Positions 1 to 5,064 of a DNA stretch of 5,129 bases are shown here, piece after piece. The stretch is from contig JACQAB010000109.1 of the NCBI GenBank assembly GCA_016195205.1, positions 1 through 5,129 on the forward strand, given 5' to 3'. The position numbers and the translations under genes were made by a program. The stretch is from Pseudomonadota bacterium (GTDB lineage: Bacteria > Pseudomonadota > Alphaproteobacteria > UBA9219 > RGZA01). A model generated the notes under the pieces. The model saw only the letters and a program-made list of their open reading frames with translations. It searched no databases and was not told where the DNA came from. Position 1 is the stretch's first letter; each line of letters begins with the position of its first letter.

Positions 1-479
1 AAGCGAGTTTTGAGCTTCTCGCCCGCCGCCACCTGGGCCGCGTGCCGCATTTCTTTGAGGTGGAAAACTATTCGGTCACCGATGAACGTCGCCACAACGC
101 CAAGGGCGAGCTGGCCACGCAATCGGAAGCTAGCGTGAAAATCCGCATCGGCAATCGCAGCTATCATACCGTGGCGGAAGGCAACGGCCCGGTGAACGCC
201 ATGGACAAGGCGCTACGCAAGGCGCTGGAACCCGTTTATCCGGTGCTGGTGCGCATGCACTTAACCGACTACCGCGTGCGCATTCTGCATGCGAATGACG
301 CCACCGGCGCCATGCCGCGCGTGTGGATTGAAAGCGCGCTGGTGAAAGACCCCGAGGCGCATTGGGCCACGGTGGGCGTTTCCACCAATATCATCGACGC
401 GTCGTTCGACGCGCTGGGCGACAGCTATGATTACTTCCTGCTGCGCGAAGGCGTGGCCGCGGCGGAGAAGGCGGCTTAA
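1..479 (+). CDS. cimA: (R)-citramalate synthase, C-terminal part (5' end outside window)
   Basis: CimA condenses pyruvate with acetyl-CoA to (R)-citramalate, the first step of the threonine-independent route to 2-oxobutanoate and isoleucine. Only the last 158 codons are present. The frame is open from position 3 (the first two bases finish a split codon) to the TAA at 477-479, so the GTG at 42 is internal. The piece begins with ASFELLARRHLG, the usual junction after the catalytic TIM barrel. The rest is the regulatory LeuA-dimer domain: a stretch with EASVKIRIG, then AEGNGPVNAMDKALRKAL, LTDYRVRIL and a WATVGVSTNIIDASFDAL block near the end. These blocks match CimA better than 2-isopropylmalate synthase LeuA, which shares the domain; the catalytic half that would settle this is missing. 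In this family the domain gives end-product feedback control, which is family knowledge and not visible here. The gene converges on a minus-strand small gene after only 11 bases, with no clear terminator between them. Confidence 0.93.
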   Translation, partial: ASFELLARRHLGRVPHFFEVENYSVTDERRHNAKGELATQSEASVKIRIGNRSYHTVAEGNGPVNAMDKALRKALEPVYPVLVRMHLTDYRVRILHANDATGAMPRVWIESALVKDPEAHWATVGVSTNIIDASFDALGDSYDYFLLREGVAAAEKAA

Positions 480-490
480 ATTTCTAAATA

Positions 491-730
491 TTATCGGCGG
501 GCAGCCGGAATTAAATGGCCGCAATGCTCCTTAACATAGCCAACGGCCGGAGGACGCAGTTCCCGGAAAGCAAGATAATCATCCTTACCTGCCGCGCAGT
601 AAGCCGCGCCCGGGGCAAATCTTTTCGTTACAAGATTCCTGGCCGGTGAGAAAAGCGCCTCGATCCCCGCCAGCGCCAAAACGGCAGCCACAGATGTCCA
701 TATAATGGTTTTTCTAGGGGGCAGGCGCAT
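491..730 (-). CDS. Small membrane-anchored protein with a cysteine pair, unrecognised
   Basis: I do not recognise this 79-residue protein. It has a basic start (RLPPRK), one hydrophobic segment at about residues 8-27 (a signal anchor or uncleaved signal peptide), then a soluble tail of about 50 residues with cysteines at 45 and 70, probably facing the periplasm. The tail fits C-x5-D-x10-A-x7-C-x-H followed shortly by Ile-Pro, the same pattern as the gene just upstream. This suggests tandem duplication and perhaps a disulphide or metal site, which is inference. The ATG at 730 lies 7 bases after the upstream stop codon, so the two are probably co-transcribed and coupled. The ribosome binding site is weak (GACGGG followed by TTT). 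The stop is TAA at 493-491, facing the cimA stop. Codon use looks like genuine coding sequence. Short length and no family match limit confidence. Confidence 0.55.
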   Translation of the reverse strand: MRLPPRKTIIWTSVAAVLALAGIEALFSPARNLVTKRFAPGAAYCAAGKDDYLAFRELRPPAVGYVKEHCGHLIPAARR

Positions 731-737
731 AAACCCG

Positions 738-959
738 TCAAGGAATCATTTTATGAGGGCAAAGCATGCGCCCAAGGCGCCTGGCCTCCGCCGGCATCTG
801 TGATTGAAAATTGGAATCAGCAACAGGGCGGGTACAGATAATTTCAATAACGGCCATGGCCAAAGGAGTTTCTCTTCTGGATTGTTCGGCCTGGTATCCC
901 ATAAAACCGCCAATACACGCGCCTGCAACGGCACCGGCAAGGATGTGTGTTTTTCTCAT
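738..959 (-). CDS. Small glycine-zipper membrane protein with a cysteine pair, unrecognised
   Basis: I do not recognise this 73-residue protein. The start is well supported: ATG at 959-957 is preceded by AAGGAG with a 5-base spacer. Residues 6-22 form one hydrophobic segment, with glycines at 9, 13, 17 and 21 giving a full GxxxGxxxGxxxG zipper, a pattern linked to helix packing in membranes. There is no convincing lipobox: Cys15 sits inside the segment without the usual Leu at -3. The tail (residues 23-73) is predicted soluble and carries Cys42 and Cys67, with Asp48, Ala59 and His69 at the same relative positions as in the downstream gene. It is the first gene of a two-gene minus-strand unit, divergent from trmJ across about 360 bases. 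It could be a small envelope or stress protein, but no function can be assigned. Confidence 0.66.
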   Translation of the reverse strand: MRKTHILAGAVAGACIGGFMGYQAEQSRRETPLAMAVIEIICTRPVADSNFQSQMPAEARRLGRMLCPHKMIP

Positions 960-964
960 GAATT

Positions 965-970
965 CTCCTT
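965..970 (-). promoter_or_regulatory. Strong Shine-Dalgarno of the 73-residue gene
   Basis: On the minus strand AAGGAG is followed by AATTC and then ATG at 959. This is a near-consensus ribosome binding site at good spacing. It is the main evidence that the small minus-strand unit is really translated. Confidence 0.8.
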
Positions 971-1025
971 AAGGGAACTAATCGACGCCGCCTGGCCGGT
1001 GCCGGTGATCGAATAAAATTCCAAC

Positions 1026-1132
1026 ATGGCGCCCACGCGCCATGCGCACATTGAGGCTTGCGCCGGGCAAGCACGCCATCAACAAACGCCACGAAGCAGC
1101 GGCGGTTTATCAAAATGGCCCGCATCACGGGC
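1026..1132. other. Intergenic cluster of three short hairpins
   Basis: The gap from 960 to 1320 holds no gene I can support. Within it are three perfect short inverted repeats: ATGGCGC/GCGCCAT (1026-1032 with 1037-1043, 4-base loop), GCTTGC/GCAAGC (1056-1061 with 1067-1072, 5-base loop) and GCCCG/CGGGC (1118-1122 with 1128-1132, 5-base loop). None is followed directly by a run of T on either strand, so they are poor intrinsic terminators. On the minus strand they would lie in the leader of the small-gene unit if its promoter is near 1150-1200. They may be leader structure, a small RNA or chance in G+C-rich DNA. Confidence 0.35.
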
Positions 1133-1224
1133 AGCCTGAAAGCAATCGCCATACCGGTCAGCAGCGCGCATGACGAACGGCGTAACAAGTCTCATTGCAA
1201 AACGGACAGTTGCTTCATACATGT

Positions 1225-1253
1225 TTGATGCCCCTGAACACGTGTTTTAATAT
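1225..1253 (+). promoter_or_regulatory. Candidate sigma70-type promoter for the trmJ operon
   Basis: TTGATG (1225-1230) and TAATAT (1248-1253) are separated by 17 bases. Each box matches four of six consensus positions. Transcription would start near 1260, leaving a leader of about 60 bases before the preferred trmJ start. The flanking sequence (about 1190-1320) is more A+T-rich than the genes around it, which fits a promoter region. This is pattern matching only. Confidence 0.4.
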
Positions 1254-1320
1254 GTCTTTCCGTCATTCAAACACTACGCTAAATCTGGGGTCAAGGTCTT
1301 TTCCGGTTTTACGCGTGTTA

Positions 1321-2088
1321 ATGAAGATGAATTCCGCCCCCATCATCATCCTGGTTCGCCCGCAACTGGTGGAGAATATCGGCGCCGCCACGCGCGCGAT
1401 GATGAATTGCAATCTGCCGGAAATGCGCCTGGTGTCGCCGCGCGATCCGTGGCCGCTGAACTCGCCGCAGAAGGAACGCCTCAAAGCCGCCGCCTCGGGC
1501 GCCGATGCGATTCTGGATTCCGCAAAGGTTTTCGAATCCACCGCCGAGGCCGTGGGCGATTTGCACGCCGTCTATGCCAGCACCGCCCGGCTGCGCGACA
1601 TGGTGAAAGAAACGCTTACCCCCCGCGCGGCGATGGGTGAAATCGCCGCCCATGCCGCCCAAGGCGGAAAAACCGGCATTCTGTTCGGGCCCGAGCGCAC
1701 CGGGCTGATTAATGAAGACCTGATTTGCGCCGGTAAAATCATTCATATTCCGGCCAATCCGGAATTTGCCTCGTTCAACCTGGCGCAAAGCGTTTTGGTG
1801 ATGGCCTATGAATGGCTGACCGCCAACGGTGAGGCCCCGGTGGAAATTCTGGACTACGGCAAATCGCGCCCCGCCACGCGTGAAGAAGTTTTCAACCTGC
1901 TTGACCGGTTTGAGCGCGAGCTGGACGAAACCGGGTTTTTCACCACCATCGAGATGAAACCCGCCATGATGCAGAACATGCGCAACGCCCTGATGCGCGC
2001 CCATTTCAGCGAGCAGGAAGTGCGCACCTGGCATGGCATCCTTACCTCCCTCACGGGGCCGCATGGAAGAAGGAAGGCCAATGGCTGA
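1321..2088 (+). CDS. trmJ: tRNA (cytidine/uridine-2'-O-)-methyltransferase TrmJ
   Basis: TrmJ is a SPOUT-class enzyme that uses S-adenosylmethionine to methylate the 2'-OH of nucleotide 32 in the tRNA anticodon loop, acting as a dimer in the cytoplasm. With the ATG at 1321 the protein has 255 residues, close to E. coli TrmJ (about 246). SPOUT motif 1 is at residues 11-27 (LVRPQLVENIGAATRAM, with the conserved N-x-G and Arg). ASTARLRD at 86-93 matches the conserved Arg segment of TrmJ. Motif 2 is ILFGPERTGL (about 120-129) and motif 3 is IPANPEFASFNLAQSV (143-158), the cofactor-binding knot. The C-terminal extension (LDRFERELDETGFF to WHGILTSL) is typical of TrmJ rather than TrmL or TrmH. The start is not certain: ATG 1321 and ATG 1327 are both possible and neither has a strong ribosome binding site. 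The open frame extends back to a TTG at 1195, but that stretch is unlike the family and overlaps the candidate promoter. The 3' end overlaps the next gene by 8 bases. Confidence 0.92.
   Translation: MKMNSAPIIILVRPQLVENIGAATRAMMNCNLPEMRLVSPRDPWPLNSPQKERLKAAASGADAILDSAKVFESTAEAVGDLHAVYASTARLRDMVKETLTPRAAMGEIAAHAAQGGKTGILFGPERTGLINEDLICAGKIIHIPANPEFASFNLAQSVLVMAYEWLTANGEAPVEILDYGKSRPATREEVFNLLDRFERELDETGFFTTIEMKPAMMQNMRNALMRAHFSEQEVRTWHGILTSLTGPHGRRKANG
2070..2088 (+). promoter_or_regulatory. Shine-Dalgarno and ATGGCTGA overlap coupling trmJ to the dehydrogenase gene
   Basis: AAGGAAGG (2070-2077) lies just before ATG 2081. The trmJ stop TGA (2086-2088) falls inside the new reading frame, as ATGGCTGA. 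A strong internal ribosome binding site plus start-before-stop overlap fixes the dehydrogenase start at 2081 and suggests that ribosomes finishing trmJ feed its translation. Confidence 0.75.
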
Positions 2089-2773
2089 TCTGGTTCTTAT
2101 CACCGGCGCGGCCAAGCGCGTGGGCAAAGACCTGGCCCTGCATTATGCGCGCAAGGGCTGGCACGTGGTGGTGCATCACTATAAATCGGTTGAAGAGGCG
2201 ATTGAGCTGCAAAGCCACGCGCACGGACTGGGCGGCAAAATCTCGCTTTTTCAGGGGGATTTGAAGGAAAAGGGCGGCGCGGAAGAGCTTTTCAACCGCG
2301 TGGTGCGCGATTGCGGCGTGCCGCGCCTGCTTATCAACAACGCCTCGGTGTTCGAGAAGGATGAGGCGGTGGTGACCGAAGCCAGCTTCGCCATGCATAT
2401 GACGGTGAATTTATTCACGGCCATTCATCTTACGCAATTGCTGCATGCGCGGGCGCAGGGGCCGTGCACCTCTATCGCGCTGGGCGACACCACCCTGCCC
2501 GCCGGCTGGAAACATTTTTCCTCTTACGCCATGAGCAAGGTGGCGCTGATCGAATGGGTGAAAGCCAACGCGTCCGGTTTCCTGCCCAAACTTTACCTTC
2601 ACGGGTTGATGCTGGGCCCCACGCTGCGCAATGCGCGGGAAAGCGAACGGCATTTCGAGGCGCTGGTGGCAGCTAGCCGCAGCCATAAGCCAACCTCGGT
2701 CGAAGAAATTGCGGCGGCGGTGGATCAACTTGTGGAAAAACCTTGCACCGAGGCGTTGATTGATCTCTCGTGA
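2081..2773 (+). CDS. Pteridine reductase / FolM-like short-chain dehydrogenase
   Basis: This 230-residue protein is a Rossmann-fold short-chain dehydrogenase, probably NADPH-dependent and cytoplasmic. The cofactor motif is TGAAKRVG (residues 8-15), in the TGxxxRxG form of pteridine reductase PTR1 and FolM rather than the classical TGxxxGxG. HHYKS (32-36) resembles the PTR1 HYHRS segment that selects NADPH. NNAS is at 86-89 and the structural Asn is Asn110. The catalytic centre has Tyr149 and Lys153 (YAMSK). Where classical members carry Ser, Asp136 lies 13 residues before the Tyr, the PTR1 arrangement (Asp181/Tyr194 in Leishmania). GPTL follows the active site. By family, it should reduce dihydromonapterin or dihydropterin/dihydrofolate to the tetrahydro form. 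It could supplement or replace dihydrofolate reductase, or make a pterin cofactor; sequence cannot choose. I leave the symbol blank because folM and ptr1 cannot be separated here. It is cotranscribed with trmJ. Confidence 0.82.
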   Translation: MADLVLITGAAKRVGKDLALHYARKGWHVVVHHYKSVEEAIELQSHAHGLGGKISLFQGDLKEKGGAEELFNRVVRDCGVPRLLINNASVFEKDEAVVTEASFAMHMTVNLFTAIHLTQLLHARAQGPCTSIALGDTTLPAGWKHFSSYAMSKVALIEWVKANASGFLPKLYLHGLMLGPTLRNARESERHFEALVAASRSHKPTSVEEIAAAVDQLVEKPCTEALIDLS

Positions 2774-2886
2774 AACTGGCTTATTAACATCCCCAATGCG
2801 CTCTTTACGTTGCATTAAGAAAGCGGTTTTTGCGGGATTCCAGCGGCGTTTTACACCGGTTTTATGCAGCAATTTCAATCTCTTGC

Positions 2887-2950
2887 AATTCTGCCTGTTT
2901 TTTGTGCAAACAGGTGATTCAAGCCGGAATGCGCAAATTGCGGCAGAATT
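2887..2950. repeat. Nested inverted repeat upstream of uvrC
   Basis: An outer perfect 9-base inverted repeat, AATTCTGCC (2887-2895) with GGCAGAATT (2942-2950), encloses and slightly overlaps an inner 7-base hairpin, CCTGTTT (2894-2900) with AAACAGG (2908-2914) and a 7-base loop. The inner hairpin lacks a downstream T tract on either strand, so it is a weak terminator candidate. It could be an operator, an RNA leader structure or a decayed repeat. Confidence 0.4.
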
Positions 2951-2969
2951 CGAATGAGCTACCAACAGA

Positions 2970-2993
2970 CTTATCCACAGAATAGTGGATAAG
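2970..2993. promoter_or_regulatory. Inverted pair of DnaA-box-like sequences
   Basis: TTATCCACA (2971-2979) is a perfect match to the DnaA box consensus TTWTNCACA. Facing it on the other strand is TTATCCACT, an eight-of-nine match. Together they form a perfect 9-base inverted repeat, CTTATCCAC (2970-2978) with GTGGATAAG (2985-2993), around a 6-base loop. Two facing boxes could bind DnaA and regulate uvrC, or act as a minor DnaA-binding site. There is no A+T-rich unwinding region or further box cluster, so this is not a replication origin on what is visible. It could equally be an RNA hairpin. Confidence 0.45.
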
Positions 2994-2996
2994 AAT

Positions 2997-3110
2997 TTGT
3001 CATCCCGGCCAAGCGAGCATAGCAAGCGCGAGCCGGGATCCCATTTGTTTTCTAGAAACAGGAATAAAATGGGATCCCGGATGGCTGCTTCGCAGTTTCC
3101 GGGATGACAA
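2997..3110. repeat. Palindromic intergenic repeat, two head-to-head units
   Basis: The element is 114 bp with perfect 12-base terminal inverted repeats, TTGTCATCCCGG (2997-3008) and CCGGGATGACAA (3099-3110). A second perfect 14-base inverted repeat lies inside, CCGGGATCCCATTT (3033-3046) with AAATGGGATCCCGG (3067-3080). It can be read as two opposed units (2997-3046 and 3067-3110) with conserved ends and different middles. Each unit can fold alone: ATCCCGGC/GCCGGGAT (3002-3009 with 3032-3039) and ATCCCGGA/TCCGGGAT (3074-3081 with 3098-3105). A central TGTTT/AAACA hairpin (3046-3050 with 3056-3060) joins them. Similar GTCATCCCGG palindromes recur in alphaproteobacterial genomes and resemble REP/BIME or MITE elements. 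No transposase or clear target duplication is visible. Its right end reaches into the uvrC ribosome binding site. Confidence 0.8.
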
Positions 3111-3115
3111 GGAAG
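3109..3115 (+). promoter_or_regulatory. Shine-Dalgarno that sets the uvrC start
   Basis: AAGGAAG is followed by TTT and ATG at 3119; its AAGGA core is 5 bases from the ATG. It favours ATG 3119 over the in-frame ATG at 3104, which lies inside the palindromic repeat and has no ribosome binding site of its own. The first two bases of the site are the last two of the repeat. Confidence 0.75.
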
Positions 3116-3118
3116 TTT

Positions 3119-5050
3119 ATGAGCAACGAAGAACCGAACAAAGCCGAGCGTTCCAGCCGCAGCCCGGGGAAACTTCCCGGCGCCGAAGAGGCGTTCACCT
3201 ATGCCCGTTTTCAGCGCGGCACCGGCCTGATCAAGGAGCATTTGAAAAACATGCCCAGCGGCCCGGGCGTGTACCGCATGATTTCGGAAAAAGGTGAAGT
3301 GCTTTATGTGGGCAAGGCCCGTAATCTGAAAAAGCGCGTGAGCAGCTATGCCCAGGCTGGGCGGCTTGACCAGCGCCAGCAGCGCATGATCGCCCTGACC
3401 CGCGCGCTGGAATTCACGCTGACGCATACCGAGGCCGAAGCGCTGTTGCTGGAGGCCAACCTTATCCGCCATCACCAGCCAGCGTTTAACATCCTGCTGC
3501 TGGACGACAAAAGCTATCCCTACATCCTGATCACGCGCGACCACGCCTTCCCGCAGCTGATGAAATACCGAGGGAGCCGCGCGCGCAAAGGCTGGTATTA
3601 CGGGCCGTTTGCCTCGGGCGAGGCGGTGTATGAAACGCTGGGGCTGCTGACGCGCGCTTTCCGCCTGCGCAACTGCGCCGACACCATTTTTAACAGCCGC
3701 AAGCGGCCTTGCCTGCAATATCACATCAAGCGCTGCACGGCGCCCTGCGTGGCCTATGTGAGCAAAGAGGAATATGCAAAGCAGGTGGAACAGGCGCGCG
3801 AATTCCTGGCCGGGAAAAGCGACATGTTGCTGAAACAACTGCAGAAAGAAATGCAGGAATCCAGCGAGGCGCTGAACTACGAAAAGGCGGCGGAACTGCG
3901 CGACCGCATCCGCATGATCGCCGCCATTCAAAGCAAGCAGCATGTGAGTTTGACGGATTCCATGGACGCCGACGTGTCGGCCATCGCGCGCGAGGGCGGG
4001 CACATTGCCATTCAAATGTTCTTCGTGCGTGGCGGGCGGCATTACGGCGGCCGGGCGCATTTTCTTCAGGCCGACCCCGAGGCCACGGAAAAAGAAATCA
4101 TGTCTAGTTTTCTGTCGCAGTTTTATGCCGATAAACCCGCGCCGAAACTTATTCTGGCCAGCCATGCGCCGGAAGATATTTCCGTGCTGGCCACCGCGCT
4201 GTCCGAGAAAAACAAGACGCGCATCACGGTTTCGGTGCCCACCAAGGGCAGCCGCAAGGCGCTGATCACCATGGCCCTGAAAAACGCGCGTGAGGCCCTG
4301 GCCCAGCGGCTTTCGGGCCGTCAAAGCCAGACAAAGCTGCTGGAAGATTTGGCGCGGGTGTTTGGGTTGATCGACACGCCCAAGCGCATTGAGGTGTTCG
4401 ACAACAGTCACATTTCTGGCAGTGAAATGGTGGGCGCGATGATCGTGGCCGGGCTAGACGGCTTCACCAAAAAAGCCTACCGCAAATTCATTATCAGAAG
4501 CACCGAGCTAACGCCTGGCGATGATTACGGCATGATGCGCGAGGTTTTAAAACGCCGCTTCGCCCGCGCGATTAAGGAAGACCCCACCCGCGGCGGTGGC
4601 CAGTGGCCGGACTTGGTTCTGATTGACGGCGGCGCGGGACAAGTGAATGCGGCCTGCGACGTGCTGGCGGAATTGGGCCTTAGCAACATTCCCATCGCCG
4701 GCATTGCCAAGGGGTTAGAGCGCAACGCCGGGCGCGAGCGTTTCTTCCTGCCCGGCAAGGAGCCCTTCAGCCTGGAACCAAAAGAGCCCGCGCTCTACTT
4801 TTTGCAGCGGTTGCGCGACGAGGCGCACCGCTTTGCCATCGGTTTCCACCGCGCGCGGCGGCAGAAAACCATGACCCAGTCGCCGCTGGACGCCATTCCC
4901 AATATCGGCCCCTTGCGCAAGAAAAAGCTGTTGATGCATTTCGGCTCGGCCAAGGAAGTTTCAAAAGCCGGGCTGGATGATTTGCGCCGCGTGCCGGGAA
5001 TTAGCGAGGATTTGGCTAAAAAGATTTACGGGTATTTTCATGAAGGTTAA
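3119..5050 (+). CDS. uvrC: Excinuclease ABC subunit C
   Basis: UvrC makes both incisions in nucleotide excision repair, 3' then 5' of the lesion, after UvrA/UvrB load on damaged DNA. The 643-residue protein is complete. The GIY-YIG nuclease domain starts near residue 48 (PGVYRM, then LYVGKARNLKKRV at about 62-74), with the likely metal-binding Glu112 in LLLEANLI. Four cysteines (186, 198, 206, 210) match the spacing of the UvrC iron-sulphur ligands. The UVR domain that contacts UvrB is at about 234-269 (LNYEKAAELRDRI). The RNase H-like 5' nuclease domain carries Asp428 (VFDNSH), the GDDYG Asp pair (468-469), Asp503 (LIDGG) and His570 (EAHRFA). Tandem helix-hairpin-helix motifs at about 592-640 (IPNIGPLRKKKLLMHFG, VPGISEDLAKKIY) bind DNA. 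About 40 residues precede the nuclease domain, longer than in E. coli (610 residues in total); the first 25 or so are polar and probably disordered. No catalytic residue is missing. ATG 3119 is chosen for its ribosome binding site; ATG 3104 would add five repeat-derived residues. Confidence 0.97.
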   Translation: MSNEEPNKAERSSRSPGKLPGAEEAFTYARFQRGTGLIKEHLKNMPSGPGVYRMISEKGEVLYVGKARNLKKRVSSYAQAGRLDQRQQRMIALTRALEFTLTHTEAEALLLEANLIRHHQPAFNILLLDDKSYPYILITRDHAFPQLMKYRGSRARKGWYYGPFASGEAVYETLGLLTRAFRLRNCADTIFNSRKRPCLQYHIKRCTAPCVAYVSKEEYAKQVEQAREFLAGKSDMLLKQLQKEMQESSEALNYEKAAELRDRIRMIAAIQSKQHVSLTDSMDADVSAIAREGGHIAIQMFFVRGGRHYGGRAHFLQADPEATEKEIMSSFLSQFYADKPAPKLILASHAPEDISVLATALSEKNKTRITVSVPTKGSRKALITMALKNAREALAQRLSGRQSQTKLLEDLARVFGLIDTPKRIEVFDNSHISGSEMVGAMIVAGLDGFTKKAYRKFIIRSTELTPGDDYGMMREVLKRRFARAIKEDPTRGGGQWPDLVLIDGGAGQVNAACDVLAELGLSNIPIAGIAKGLERNAGRERFFLPGKEPFSLEPKEPALYFLQRLRDEAHRFAIGFHRARRQKTMTQSPLDAIPNIGPLRKKKLLMHFGSAKEVSKAGLDDLRRVPGISEDLAKKIYGYFHEG

Positions 5051-5064
5051 AAACAGAGTCGAAT

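Larger units (their letters stand above)
2774..2996. other. Non-coding stretch between the dehydrogenase gene and the palindromic element
   Basis: I see no supportable gene here. A frame open on the plus strand to about 2957 has no ribosome binding site and no family resemblance. The stretch is more A+T-rich than its neighbours and contains the inverted repeats and DnaA-box-like pair listed separately. It must hold the uvrC promoter if uvrC is not read through from trmJ, but I found no pair of -35/-10 boxes good enough to mark. No classical terminator follows the dehydrogenase stop codon. Confidence 0.5.

Noticed and set aside
844..1188. A 114-residue minus-strand frame from a TTG start, overlapping the 73-residue gene
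   Set aside because: It has no ribosome binding site at its start. It overlaps a better-supported gene in another frame, and its second half is an Arg/Pro-rich shadow. I considered it as a third cysteine-pair paralogue, but the cysteine spacing does not fit.
1195..1320. N-terminal extension of trmJ back to the TTG at 1195
   Set aside because: The added 42 residues are unlike the TrmJ family, overlap the candidate promoter, and no ribosome binding site supports the TTG.
1318..2127. A 269-residue open frame on the minus strand opposite trmJ
   Set aside because: It is fully antisense to a gene with unmistakable SPOUT motifs, and its composition is typical of a shadow frame.
2895..2913. Possible LexA (SOS) operator upstream of uvrC, CTGT...ACAG
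   Set aside because: The spacing is 11 bases instead of the 8 of the enterobacterial site, and I see no GTTC-N7-GTTC repeat of the alphaproteobacterial type nearby.
2760..2957. A 65-residue plus-strand frame after the dehydrogenase gene
   Set aside because: It overlaps the end of the dehydrogenase gene, starts without ATG or a ribosome binding site, and crosses inverted repeats that explain part of its sequence.
2970..3110. Replication origin, suggested by the DnaA boxes and palindromes
   Set aside because: There are only two boxes, with no A+T-rich unwinding element and no origin-associated genes. The neighbouring palindrome is better explained as a dispersed repeat.
2411..4411. A 666-residue open frame on the minus strand, opposite uvrC and part of the dehydrogenase gene
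   Set aside because: It is antisense to two clear genes, runs through the palindromic repeat, has no family-like motifs, and is rich in His, Gln, Arg and Phe, as expected from reading the complement of G+C-rich codons.
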